Assembly: GCF_018588885.1 (NCBI RefSeq)
Contig: NZ_JAFFIW010000026.1
Coordinates: 18,229-82,228, forward strand
Length of the DNA stretch: 64,000 nt
Origin: Mesorhizobium sp. dw_380
GTDB lineage: Bacteria > Pseudomonadota > Alphaproteobacteria > Rhizobiales > Rhizobiaceae
Reading direction: 5' to 3'
Position numbers and translations under genes: made by a program. Positions 29,784 through 38,399 of the stretch are shown here, one piece after another; the first letter of the stretch is position 1; each line of letters starts with the position of its first letter. Under the pieces are notes generated by a model, which saw nothing but the letters and a program-made list of their open reading frames with translations, was not told the origin of the DNA and did not search any database.

Positions 29784-30161
29784 AAGCGGGCCGATGTTCT
29801 TTCAATCGTTGCCGGTAGTCCGGCAGCTGATCGGCATCAGTCCCCAAAAATCAACACGGGCAAACCCGCAGCAATCCCCGAATAGTCCCCCAGAAGCGGA
29901 ACCTTTCGTCCGCGATTGTGGCATCAGTACGCCTTTATTAAGGATTCTGCGCCTTTGCCGGGAGTTCCGCAACGTGCCGCTAGGGCAACAAATGTACAAT
30001 GAATATTACAATATTACATTAGACCGTGATTGAATGGGATCGCGGCGGCCGATTCTCTTCCCGCCTAGTTGTGTCGAAAGCGGATTCACACGACGCGCTT
30101 CAGGTTTTATTTCTTGCCTGGCGTTCCCCCGAAACCGGGAGCCGATTTTAGGCGGCCTCCA
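29784..30161. other. Intergenic region
   Basis: I see no gene here. Part is the promoter of the SH3 protein gene (leftward) and part is the region beyond the puuB stop. An AT-rich patch near 29990-30020 contains repeated AATATTACA. No convincing terminator hairpin was found. Confidence 0.5.
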
Positions 30162-31457
30162 TTAGATCCTGTCGCGCAGCGCGAACCAGTTGAGCGCCAG
30201 GAACAGCAGTGGCGCGCGGAAGCGCCGGCCGCCGGGGAATGGCGGGATTTTCAGGTCTTCGATCAGCTTCAGCCGGTCGCGATTGCCGGCAACGGTTTCG
30301 GCATAGAGCTTGCCGAAGAAGTTCGACAGCATGACCCCATGGCCAGAATAGCCGCCGGCCGAGATCACATTGGGCATGACTTCGCGCACGAATGGCTTTC
30401 TCGGCACGGTGATGCCGACATAGCCGCCCCAGCCATGGGTGATCTCGACATCGCTGAGCGCCGGATAGAGCTCCGCGATCTGACGGCGGATATGGATGTG
30501 GATGTCCTTCGGATCGTTAACGCCGTAGACCTCCCGCCCGCCGAACAGCAATCGCCCATCCCGCGACTTGCGGAAATAGCGCACCACGAAGCGGGAATCG
30601 TCGACCGATTCGCCGCCGGGCAGCACTTTCGAGCCCGACCTCAGGGGCACGGTCGCACCGATGAATGACCCGATCGGCATGATGTGCGCCGCACTCACCG
30701 GCTCGAGCGTGCCGCCATAGGCATTGACCGCGATCAGGCACTTTTGGGCCGATATCGTACCCTTCGGCGTGGAAACCTTCACCTTGCCGCCGGTGGAAAT
30801 GATGCCGGTCGATGGCGTCCCTTCGAACAGCTGCGCGCCTGCCTGTGCCGCTACGCGTGCCGTGCCGATCACCAGTTTCATGGGATGGATATGGCCGGTG
30901 CCGGTGTCGCGCGTGCCGCCGAAATAGGCGGTCGAGCCCAGCCGCTCCGCCGTCTCCTTCGCGTCCATGAAAGAGATGTGCGGATAGGAAAACCGGCCGG
31001 CCATGATCTCGGCATGCGCCTTGTAGTCGTCGACATAGCGCGGCTTGTGCGCCACCGAGAGCTGGCCCGGCATGTAGTCGATATCGATCTGGTTGGCGGC
31101 CGCGAATTCGATGAGATGTGCCTTCGCCTCCTCGGCAAGATCGAACAGCGCCTTGGCGCGGGAGAAGCCGTATTCCGCCTCCAACTCCTCGGCCCAGGCG
31201 CGCTGGCCGGTGCCGAGCTGCCCGCCATTGCGACCGGACGCGCCGTCACCGAAACGGTAGGCTTCGATCAAAACGACATTGGTCCCAGCCTTGGCAAGAT
31301 GCGTTGCCGCCGCCAGCCCGGTAAAACCGCCGCCAATGATGACGACATCGCAGCTCCGGTCGCCGTCGAGCGCCGGATATTCAGGCCGCGGACCCGCAGT
31401 ATCCTCATACCAGGAACGGCCGGGAGAAATGGGGGATTGGTAGGGCATGATGCTCAT
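30162..31457 (-). CDS. puuB: FAD-dependent oxidoreductase, gamma-glutamylputrescine oxidase-like
   Basis: This is a 431-residue DAO-family flavoprotein. The N-terminal FAD motif is VVIIGGGFTGLAAATHLAKAG near residue 40, followed by GASGRNGGQLGTGQRAW. It is probably PuuB, which oxidises gamma-glutamylputrescine in putrescine breakdown, since a PuuA-type glutamine synthetase gene precedes it on the same strand. The start codon directly abuts an array of CCCCTACT units, so there is no SD and native upstream DNA is gone. Expression may be reduced or driven differently. Confidence 0.88.
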   Translation of the reverse strand: MSIMPYQSPISPGRSWYEDTAGPRPEYPALDGDRSCDVVIIGGGFTGLAAATHLAKAGTNVVLIEAYRFGDGASGRNGGQLGTGQRAWAEELEAEYGFSRAKALFDLAEEAKAHLIEFAAANQIDIDYMPGQLSVAHKPRYVDDYKAHAEIMAGRFSYPHISFMDAKETAERLGSTAYFGGTRDTGTGHIHPMKLVIGTARVAAQAGAQLFEGTPSTGIISTGGKVKVSTPKGTISAQKCLIAVNAYGGTLEPVSAAHIMPIGSFIGATVPLRSGSKVLPGGESVDDSRFVVRYFRKSRDGRLLFGGREVYGVNDPKDIHIHIRRQIAELYPALSDVEITHGWGGYVGITVPRKPFVREVMPNVISAGGYSGHGVMLSNFFGKLYAETVAGNRDRLKLIEDLKIPPFPGGRRFRAPLLFLALNWFALRDRI

Positions 31458-31458
31458 A

Positions 31459-31522
31459 GGGGAGTAGGGGAGTAGGGGAGTAGGGGAGTAGGGGAGTAGG
31501 GGAGTAGGGGAGTAGGGGAGTC
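31459..31522. repeat. Tandem 8-bp array, GGGGAGTA x8 (left arm)
   Basis: Eight GGGG runs spaced exactly 8 bases apart make seven perfect GGGGAGTA units and a last GGGGAGTC. The array fills the space between the puuB start codon and the stop of the four-helix-bundle gene. It is in inverted orientation to the array at 31893-31938. Four-base G runs with 4-base loops are a G-quadruplex pattern on the plus strand. Confidence 0.95.
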
Positions 31523-31889
31523 TATTCCGGAGACAATTTACGGATCAAAAGCCGCAAGAGCTTTCCCACACTTTCGGCACTGGCCAACAACGAAGCTGTT
31601 GTTTTTTCCGAGGCGATGCCGGTCCTCTCCGCGACAATAAGTTGCGTTTCCAATTCTTTCAGCGATCCTTGAGCAATGCGAAGAAACTGTTGATAGGAGC
31701 CACGGACTTCCCTGCCATACCCTCGGCAATGTTTGCCGGTACCGAGCTTGCCGAGCGTCGAACTTGGCTGGTCAGCCCATAGGGTTCCTCTTTGGGCCAT
31801 GATTTCGTGGAGCCATACACAGCCACTGCAAGGTCCATCGCTTGCTGCCAAACTAGCAAGTCCTTGTAGGAACCTGTTTTCTCGGCCAT
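31522..31889 (-). pseudogene. Frameshifted four-helix-bundle protein (23S-IVP/Avd-like)
   Basis: Two overlapping frames rebuild one protein of about 122 residues. Codons 1-57 (MAEKTGSYKDLLVWQQAMDL to VPANIAEG) read in one frame. The continuation YGREVRGSYQQFLRIAQGSL to the stop reads in another. The family motif is normally NIAEGYGR, so a single base is missing near 31720. The family occurs as the protein encoded in 23S rRNA intervening sequences and resembles the Avd accessory protein of retroelements. Start and stop both touch the flanking 8-bp arrays. It could also be rescued by frameshifting. Confidence 0.88.
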
Positions 31890-31892
31890 CTG

Positions 31893-31938
31893 CCCCTACT
31901 CCCCTACTCCCCTACTCCCCTATTCCCCTATTCCCCTA
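31893..31938. repeat. Tandem 8-bp array, inverted (right arm)
   Basis: Six CCCC runs are spaced 8 bases apart on the plus strand. Three are followed by TACT and two by TATT; the last reads into the puuA stop codon. Read on the minus strand this is GGGGAATA twice, then GGGGAGTA three times, then GGGG directly before the four-helix-bundle start. The first G of the array completes the TAG stop codon of puuA. Confidence 0.95.
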
Positions 31939-33372
31939 AACATTAAGCAACAAATACTCCCTCTCCCACGGACTGATCACTTCCATGAACGTCTCGAATT
32001 CCGCTCGCTTGATCGCCGCATAGGTTGCGGCGAACGACTTGCCCAGCAGCGCGCAGAGTTCCTCGTCTCCCTCGAACAGGTCGACGGCTTCGAGCAGGCT
32101 GCGCGGCAGGTCGATCTCGTCCGCGTTGGCGGTCGTCAGCACCGGCGGCTCGGCCTTGATCTTCCTGGTGATGCCGATCAAGCCGCAGGCAAGCGAGGCC
32201 GCCAGTGCCAGATAGGGATTGGCATCGGAGGACGGGATGCGGTTTTCGACGCGCCGCGCCGCAGGGTCGGAACGCGGCACGCGGAACGCCGTGGTGCGGT
32301 TGTCATAGCCCCATTTGTTGTTGACCGGAGCCGAGGCCGCCTGTGTCAGCCGGCGGTAGGAATTGACATAGGGCGCGAACATCACCAGCGCGTTCGGCAC
32401 GTGCTTCTGCATGCCGCCGATGAAGTGGAAGAAGTCCTCGGTTTCCGAGCCGTCCTCGGACGAAAAGATATTCTTGCCCGTCTTCTTGTCGATGATCGAC
32501 TGGTGGATATGCATGGCCGAACCCGGCTGGCCCTGGATCGGCTTGGCCATGAAGGTCGCATAGATCTCGTGTTTCAGCGCGGCTTCGCGAATGGTGCGCT
32601 TGAACATGAACACCTGGTCGGCGAGTTCGATCGGATCGCCATGGCGCAGATTGATCTCGAGCTGGCCGGCGCCCTCTTCATGGATGAGCGTGTCGATCTC
32701 CAGGCCCTGGCTTTCGGAGAAATGATAGATGTCGTCGATGAGTTCGTCGAACTCGTTGACGCCGGCGATCGAATAGCCGGCGCCGCCGCCGATCGCCCGT
32801 CCGGACCGGCCGACGGGCGGGGTGAGCGGATAATCCGGGTCGGGATTCTTGCGCACCAGGTAGAATTCGATCTCGGGTGCGACCACCGGCTTCAGCCCAA
32901 GCCTGTCATAGGCGGCGATGACGCGTTTCAGCACATTGCGCGGCGTGAATTCGACCGACCGGCCGTCCTGGTGGACGAGGTCGCAGATCACGGCGGCCGT
33001 CGGGTCTTCTTCCCAGGGCACCACCGTCAGCGTCGACAGATCCGGCATCAGCTTGAGGTCGCCGTCATCTTCGGGATAGTGGAAGCCGTTGCCGTCCTCG
33101 GGGTAGCCGCCGGAAATCGTCGTCATGAAGACAGCCGAAGGCAGCGCGAGCGAGGTGTTGGAGGTGAATTTCTTCGACGGCATCATTTTGCCGCGTGCCA
33201 CGCCAGCCTGATCAGGCGTGATGCATTCGATATCCTCGATGCCGCGCCATTCCAGCCATTCGCTGACTTCCTTCCAGTTCTTCACGCCACGCAGGTTTTT
33301 CACGAAGGCAGGCGTACGGGCGCGTCCTCCGCGGCTCGACGGACGGACTTCCTTTTTTGCAGGCGGCATCAT
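31936..33372 (-). CDS. puuA: Glutamine synthetase family protein, PuuA-like
   Basis: This is a 478-residue enzyme of the glutamine synthetase fold. It is probably gamma-glutamylputrescine synthetase, which ligates glutamate to putrescine using ATP. Visible family features are EIEFYLV, the EEGAGQLEINLRHGDPIELAD region near residue 240, the AKPIQGQPGSAMHIHQS metal/ATP site near 275 and NRTTAFRVPRSDPAARRVENRIPSSD-type residues near 375. It precedes puuB. Its TAG stop is formed by the first G of the inserted repeat array. Confidence 0.92.
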   Translation of the reverse strand: MMPPAKKEVRPSSRGGRARTPAFVKNLRGVKNWKEVSEWLEWRGIEDIECITPDQAGVARGKMMPSKKFTSNTSLALPSAVFMTTISGGYPEDGNGFHYPEDDGDLKLMPDLSTLTVVPWEEDPTAAVICDLVHQDGRSVEFTPRNVLKRVIAAYDRLGLKPVVAPEIEFYLVRKNPDPDYPLTPPVGRSGRAIGGGAGYSIAGVNEFDELIDDIYHFSESQGLEIDTLIHEEGAGQLEINLRHGDPIELADQVFMFKRTIREAALKHEIYATFMAKPIQGQPGSAMHIHQSIIDKKTGKNIFSSEDGSETEDFFHFIGGMQKHVPNALVMFAPYVNSYRRLTQAASAPVNNKWGYDNRTTAFRVPRSDPAARRVENRIPSSDANPYLALAASLACGLIGITRKIKAEPPVLTTANADEIDLPRSLLEAVDLFEGDEELCALLGKSFAATYAAIKRAEFETFMEVISPWEREYLLLNV

Positions 33373-33518
33373 TCACCAGATTGGGTTGCGGATTTCGAAG
33401 TATAGCCGTGCGCCGCTGTGGAAGGGAAGGGGAGCCGCCGCCCGCATTTGCCGCCGCGGTTGAAAAGAGCCCGTGGATTGGCCTAGGGTCGGCCTGCCCT
33501 GCACACAAGAAGTCGACG

Positions 33519-34229
33519 ATGCGAACCAATAGCGAAGTGACCACGATAGGCTTCGACGCCGACGACACGCTTTGGCAGAACGAACAGTTCTTCCGCATGA
33601 CGGAGAAGCGCTTCGCCGCCATGCTCGCCGAGCACGGCGAGGAAAAACAGATCTCGGACCGACTGCTCGAGGCCGAACGGCGCAACCTTGCCGTTTATGG
33701 CTTCGGCATCAAGGGATTTACGCTGTCGATGATCGAAACGGCGATCGAGGTCACCGACGGGCGCGTGCCGGCTTCGGTCATAGCGGAGATTCTCGATGCC
33801 GGCCGCGAGATGCTGAGCCACCCGATCGAGGTCTTGCCGCATGCGCGCGAGGCGGTGGAGAAACTCGCCGGCGCGTTCCGCATCGTGCTCATCACCAAGG
33901 GCGACCTCTTCGACCAGGAGCGCAAGCTGGCCGGGTCCGGCCTCGGCGATCTGTTCGACGCGGTCGAGATCGTCAGCGACAAGACTGCCGCGACCTATGC
34001 CCGCCTCTTCAGCCGCCACGGCGACGGTCCCGCAAAAAGTATGATGGTCGGCAATTCACTGAAATCGGACGTGGTGCCGGCCATCGAGGCCGGCGGTTGG
34101 GGCGTCCACGTGCCGCACGAACTGACCTGGGTTCTCGAGCATGTCGAGGCGCCGGTCGCCGAGCCTCGGTTCCGCCAGATATCCGACCTCGGGCAATTGC
34201 CTGGGCTGGTCGAAAGCGTCATGAAGTGA
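33519..34229 (+). CDS. HAD family hydrolase
   Basis: This is a 236-residue phosphatase-like protein. Motif I is FDADDTLW near residue 10 (Asp nucleophile and acid). Motif II is LITKGD near 120, the Lys of motif III follows near 150 (VSDKTAATY) and motif IV is MMVGNSLKSDVVPAIEAG near 175. The ATG is preceded by AAGAAG. The frame is open further upstream, but similarity starts here. It is divergent from puuA. The substrate is unknown. Confidence 0.92.
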   Translation: MRTNSEVTTIGFDADDTLWQNEQFFRMTEKRFAAMLAEHGEEKQISDRLLEAERRNLAVYGFGIKGFTLSMIETAIEVTDGRVPASVIAEILDAGREMLSHPIEVLPHAREAVEKLAGAFRIVLITKGDLFDQERKLAGSGLGDLFDAVEIVSDKTAATYARLFSRHGDGPAKSMMVGNSLKSDVVPAIEAGGWGVHVPHELTWVLEHVEAPVAEPRFRQISDLGQLPGLVESVMK

Positions 34230-34308
34230 GGCCGATCGTCGGCCTCAACTGTTTGTTTTCACACAATTCCGGACGGAAAGCCGTTGCTGACCTCTTCCCG
34301 GAAATGTC

Positions 34309-34791
34309 TTAGCGGCCGATCAGGCGATCGATCACCGGCTGCAGCCGTTCGGGTGTGATCGGCTTGGCCACCACCACATCGATGATATCAGACAGGCCCA
34401 GGCTCTCCGGCGTGCCATTCTTGGTTGAAAGCAGGATCACGGGAGGAAACGATCTGCCCGAGGCACGCCGCAACGCTTCGATGCCGGACATCAGATTGTC
34501 GCAGTCCTTGTTGTCGGGGCCGCCGTCCAGCACAATCGCGCCGGGCACGAGCGACCGCAATGTCCTCACCGCCATGTCGGGCGCTTCCGAGATCGGTCTG
34601 AGCCCGGAACGCTCGACAATCTTCGACACCACCACGCGATTGATTGGCGATTTTCCGACGACAAGCACCTGCGAAGGATCGTGGATCGTCTCGCTGCTTG
34701 AACCTCGGGTTCCCAGATTCGGATGTTTTGCGGTCTCGCCGTCACGATTCACACGGCACCCAAGTCGGCCAAGAACTCGCTCCCATTTCAA
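34309..34791 (-). CDS. Orphan response-regulator receiver protein
   Basis: This is a 160-residue protein. A non-conserved N terminus of about 40 residues precedes a single CheY-like domain: VLVVGKSPINRVVVSKIVE (about 43), the putative phosphoacceptor Asp in GAIVLDGG (about 92), a Ser in ILLSTKNG and the conserved Lys in VVAKPITPERL. The usual acidic pair near the start of the domain is replaced by Gly-Lys, so metal binding may be impaired. No kinase gene is adjacent. Confidence 0.82.
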   Translation of the reverse strand: MKWERVLGRLGCRVNRDGETAKHPNLGTRGSSSETIHDPSQVLVVGKSPINRVVVSKIVERSGLRPISEAPDMAVRTLRSLVPGAIVLDGGPDNKDCDNLMSGIEALRRASGRSFPPVILLSTKNGTPESLGLSDIIDVVVAKPITPERLQPVIDRLIGR

Positions 34792-34992
34792 TGCAGAGTT
34801 GAAATCCGAGCGACAATTGGCGTGAGATCGCGCCCCATGTCAAGTTGAAATAAAAGGCCTTGGGAAGGTCGCCTCCAACAGTGGAGTCAAGCAACGGTAC
34901 TGTACTGCCCTGTCCACGGATTGGTTGCATGAAAATAAAATTCACCTGCGCAAACACTGCGCAGGTGAACGGCCGGTTGCAATGATTTCGAG

Positions 34993-35235
34993 TCAGCCAT
35001 GGCTCTGCTGCGTGACGATCACCGGGATCAGCAGATCGCCCCAATTGCCGTCGCCGCCATGGTGCCGGGCCGAGCGCACCAGTTCCACCGAAACGCCCGC
35101 CTCGACCGCCTTCATCACCGACTGGTTCAGCCTGTGCAGGTCGTTGGCCAGCATACGGATCGTCGCCTGCTGGTCGACGGTCATTGTCGTCGATTGTTCC
35201 TCTGCCCGTTCCTTGACGCGGCTTATCGATGCCAT
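34993..35235 (-). CDS. Small conserved-looking protein downstream of aceA
   Basis: I do not know this 80-residue protein. It is hydrophilic, with an N-terminal helix (about 1-45, many Glu, Gln and Arg) and a Gly-rich VRSARHHGGDGNWGDLL stretch. A strong AGGAG SD lies 7 bases before the ATG. It begins 57 bases after aceA on the same strand, so it is probably co-transcribed. Confidence 0.68.
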   Translation of the reverse strand: MASISRVKERAEEQSTTMTVDQQATIRMLANDLHRLNQSVMKAVEAGVSVELVRSARHHGGDGNWGDLLIPVIVTQQSHG

Positions 35236-35292
35236 TGGTCTTCTCCTGTGTCTGAAGCCCTGTTGGGCGTTTCCTCGGTGTTTCCTGTTCGG

Positions 35293-36582
35293 CTATTCGG
35301 CGGCCGGCCTGAACTGTGCGTGCTCGGTCGATTCATGCATGGCCGTTGTCGACGACTTGCCGCCGGTGATCGCCATCGAGACGGCGTCGAAATAGCCGGT
35401 GCCGACCTCGCGCTGGTGCTTGGTCGCGGTGTAGCCGTTGGCTTCCGCGGCGAACTCGGCTTCCTGCAACTCCGAATAGGCCGCCATCTGCCGTGCCTTG
35501 TAGCCACGCGCCAGTTCGAACATGCCGTAGTTGAGCTGATGGAAGCCGGCGAGCGTGATGAACTGGAACTTGTATCCCATGGCGCCGAGTTCCCTCTGGA
35601 ATTTGGCGATCGTCGCGTCGTCGAGGTTCTTCTTCCAGTTGAAAGACGGCGAGCAATTATAGGCCAGCAGCTTGCCCGGATGGTGCCTGCGCACCCCTTC
35701 GGCGAATTTTTTGGCCTGCGCCAAATCGGGCTTCGAGGTCTCGCACCAGATCAGGTCGGTGTGAGGCGCATAGGCGACGGCCCGCGCGATGCACGGCTCG
35801 ATGCCGTTCCTGACCTGGTAGAAACCTTCGACCGTACGCCCGGCATCGTAGTCGACGAAGGGCTGGTCGCGCTCGTCGATATCCGATGTCAGAAGCTTCG
35901 CGGCTTCCGCGTCGGTGCGCGCAACGACCAGCGTCGGCGTGCCCATCACGTCCGCCGCCAGCCGCGCCGCGTTGAGGTTGCGGATGTGCGCCGCGGTCGG
36001 GATCAGCACCTTGCCGCCGAGATGGCCGCACTTCTTTTCCGACGCCAGCTGGTCCTCGTAGTGGACGCCGGCCGCACCCGCCTCGATGAACGCCTTCATG
36101 ATCTCGAAGGCGTTGAGCGGCCCGCCGAAGCCGGCTTCCGCATCGGCGACGATCGGTGCGAACCAGGTCTCGACCGAAAGCCCCTCGCCCTCGGAGGTCT
36201 CGATCTGGTCGGCACGCTGCAAGGTGCGGTTGATGCGCTTGACCAGTTCGGGCGCCGCATTGGCCGGATAGAGCGATTGATCGGGATACATGGCGGACGC
36301 GGTGTTGGCGTCTGCCGCGACCTGCCAGCCCGAAAGGTAGATCGCCTTCAATCCGGCGCGCACCTGCTGCATCGCCTGATTGCCGGACATGGCGCCGAGC
36401 GCATTGACGAAGTCCTCCTCGTGGATGAGCTTCCACAGCCGGTTGGCACCCATTTCGGCGAGACTCTGGCGGATCTGCACCGACCCGCGCAGCCGCTTCA
36501 CATCCTCCGGCGAGTAGGGACGCTCGATGCCGTCGAAGCGACCTTCAGGTGCCGAGGGAACGAGGTTGTAAAAATCAGTCAT
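35293..36582 (-). CDS. aceA: Isocitrate lyase
   Basis: This is the glyoxylate shunt enzyme, which splits isocitrate to glyoxylate and succinate. It has 429 residues. The catalytic KKCGH loop is at about residue 190, and NCSPSFNWKK is near 320. A GGAG SD precedes the ATG. It is divergent from a RamB/ScfR-like regulator across a 238-base spacer with repeated TGTAAA motifs, so acetate or fatty-acid responsive control is likely. Confidence 0.97.
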   Translation of the reverse strand: MTDFYNLVPSAPEGRFDGIERPYSPEDVKRLRGSVQIRQSLAEMGANRLWKLIHEEDFVNALGAMSGNQAMQQVRAGLKAIYLSGWQVAADANTASAMYPDQSLYPANAAPELVKRINRTLQRADQIETSEGEGLSVETWFAPIVADAEAGFGGPLNAFEIMKAFIEAGAAGVHYEDQLASEKKCGHLGGKVLIPTAAHIRNLNAARLAADVMGTPTLVVARTDAEAAKLLTSDIDERDQPFVDYDAGRTVEGFYQVRNGIEPCIARAVAYAPHTDLIWCETSKPDLAQAKKFAEGVRRHHPGKLLAYNCSPSFNWKKNLDDATIAKFQRELGAMGYKFQFITLAGFHQLNYGMFELARGYKARQMAAYSELQEAEFAAEANGYTATKHQREVGTGYFDAVSMAITGGKSSTTAMHESTEHAQFRPAAE

Positions 36583-36651
36583 GTGTCACTCCGAAGGATT
36601 GCTGCGCTTGTGGCCGGCGGCCAATCGTTGGCTCGTTGGAATGTGACTGAA

Positions 36652-36801
36652 TTTACATTTCGGCGCGGAATGAGCCAGATAAATCAACAAACGTGGTGGA
36701 ACATAAGGGAAAATCTGTATTGTGTTTGACAGAGAGCTTCTGTAAAGTTGTCATGATTGTAAAGGCGTCGGGCGACGTGGGTTTGCCACGAGCTGTGTAA
36801 A
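36652..36801. promoter_or_regulatory. Repeated TGTAAA/TTTACA motifs between aceA and its regulator
   Basis: Four copies of the hexamer lie in the divergent spacer: TTTACA at 36652-36657 and TGTAAA at 36741-36746, 36758-36763 and 36796-36801. Two of them are 17 bases apart. They are candidate operators for the regulator encoded at 36821 acting on aceA and on itself. The assignment to that protein is inference. Confidence 0.5.
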
Positions 36802-36820
36802 TTCTTGTCAAGGCTAGTCG

Positions 36821-38263
36821 ATGGCCGATCAGAAAATCTTCGCCGGACCGCGCATTCGCCGCATCCGCAATGCCAAGGGCCTGACCCAGACGGCGATGGC
36901 CGAGGGGCTCGGCATCTCGCCGTCCTATCTCAACCTGATCGAGCGCAACCAGCGCCCGCTGACGGTCCAGCTGATCCTTAAGCTGGCGTCCGTCTACAAG
37001 GTCGATCCGCACGAATTGCAGGGCGAGGCAAGGGGCTCGGTCGCGGCCTTGAAGGAGGTGTTCACCGACCCGCTGCTGGTCGGCGAATTGCCGGGTGACC
37101 AGGAACTGATCGAGCTGGCCGAGGCGGCGCCGAATGCTTCCGCCGCGGTGATAAAACTGTTCCGCGCCTATCGCGAGCAGGCCGAGCGCCTGTCCGACCT
37201 CAACGAGCTTTTGGCGCGCGAGGGCCGGGCGACGGCGCTTTCCGGTGCCCGCCTGCCGATCGACGAGGTGCACGAAATCTTCGAGCGGCGGCCGAACCAT
37301 TTTGCGGCACTCGAGGAGGAGGCCGAGGCGTTCACATCAGTGCTTGATGCCGGCGACGATTTGTCCGGCGCGCTCAAGGCCTGGCTGAAGCGCGAATACG
37401 GCATCGTGGTCAAGGTCCTGCCGGTCGCCACCATGCCGAACTGGCGCCGCCGCTATGATCGCCACTCGCAGCGCCTGTTCCTGTCCGAGCGGCTGTCGCC
37501 GTTCGACCAGTTGCGTGAGGTGGCGATGGAGGCCTGCCTGATCCGCATGACGGTCGCGGTCGCCGGCGAGATCCAGGCGCTCAAGCCGAGCACGGACGAG
37601 GCCCGCCGTCTCGCCCGCTTCGAACTCGGCCGCTATGCCGCGCATGCGCTGATGATGCCTTACCAGGCCTTTCACGCCGCCGCCGTTCGCGCCCGCTACG
37701 ATATCGATGTCCTGCGCTCGCGCTTCGGCGTTTCCTTCGAGCAGGCGGCGAACCGGCTGACCATGCTGCAGCGTCAGGGCGCGTCTGGTGTGCCGTTCTT
37801 CATGCTGGAGGTCGACAATGCGGGAAACCGCTTCCGCCGGGCCGGCAGCCAGGGCTTTCCGCACAGCCGCTTCGGCGGTGGCTGCCCCAAGCTGCCCGTG
37901 CATGTCGCCTTCTCCCAGCCCGGCCAGGTCTTCGTCGAGGCGGTGGAAATGCCCGACGGCGCCGAGTTCCTGTGCATCGCGCGCACGCTGGAAGGGCCGC
38001 AAGGCGCGTTCTCCGAACGACCGCGCCGCACGGCGCTGCTGCTCGGCTGCGACATCGGCTTTCGCGACGACATCGTCTATGGCGCGGCATTGCCTGGCGC
38101 AGGCGCAAAGGCTGGGCCGGGCACTGTCGCGGCAACGCCGGTCGGACCGGCCTGCCGGCTTTGCGAACGTGTCGGCTGCCTGGCGCGTGCCGAGCCGCCG
38201 GTGACGCGCCCGCTCGGCCTCGACGAGATGGTGACGGGCCTGAGCGCCTTCGATTTCCAGTAA
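36821..38263 (+). CDS. RamB/ScfR-like XRE regulator with DUF2083
   Basis: This is a 480-residue regulator. The N-terminal XRE helix-turn-helix (about 10-65) includes RIRRIRNAKGLTQTAMAEGLG and SPSYLNLIERNQRPLT. An IrrE/ImmA-like region (about 150-310) follows, then a C-terminal DUF2083 with a CRLCERVGC cysteine cluster near residue 445. Family members (RamB, ScfR) control acetate, propionate and glyoxylate genes. The divergent aceA neighbour fits. The Cys cluster could bind a metal or an Fe-S centre; this is inference. Confidence 0.9.
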   Translation: MADQKIFAGPRIRRIRNAKGLTQTAMAEGLGISPSYLNLIERNQRPLTVQLILKLASVYKVDPHELQGEARGSVAALKEVFTDPLLVGELPGDQELIELAEAAPNASAAVIKLFRAYREQAERLSDLNELLAREGRATALSGARLPIDEVHEIFERRPNHFAALEEEAEAFTSVLDAGDDLSGALKAWLKREYGIVVKVLPVATMPNWRRRYDRHSQRLFLSERLSPFDQLREVAMEACLIRMTVAVAGEIQALKPSTDEARRLARFELGRYAAHALMMPYQAFHAAAVRARYDIDVLRSRFGVSFEQAANRLTMLQRQGASGVPFFMLEVDNAGNRFRRAGSQGFPHSRFGGGCPKLPVHVAFSQPGQVFVEAVEMPDGAEFLCIARTLEGPQGAFSERPRRTALLLGCDIGFRDDIVYGAALPGAGAKAGPGTVAATPVGPACRLCERVGCLARAEPPVTRPLGLDEMVTGLSAFDFQ

Positions 38264-38399
38264 CGCGGCAGCAAAGGTGCCACAATCGTCGCCGGTGTCT
38301 GGATCACCCGCTGCTCAAGTCTTTGCGTTACGCGAACAGAGCAGTTTTTTGTCGTCCCTTGCGCATCGTCCCGTCCACAAAAGCTCGACAGTCGCGCCC

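Noticed and set aside
31459..31938. Possible CRISPR array from regular repeats
   Set aside because: The units are 8 bases with no spacers and sit in two inverted blocks; there are no cas genes.
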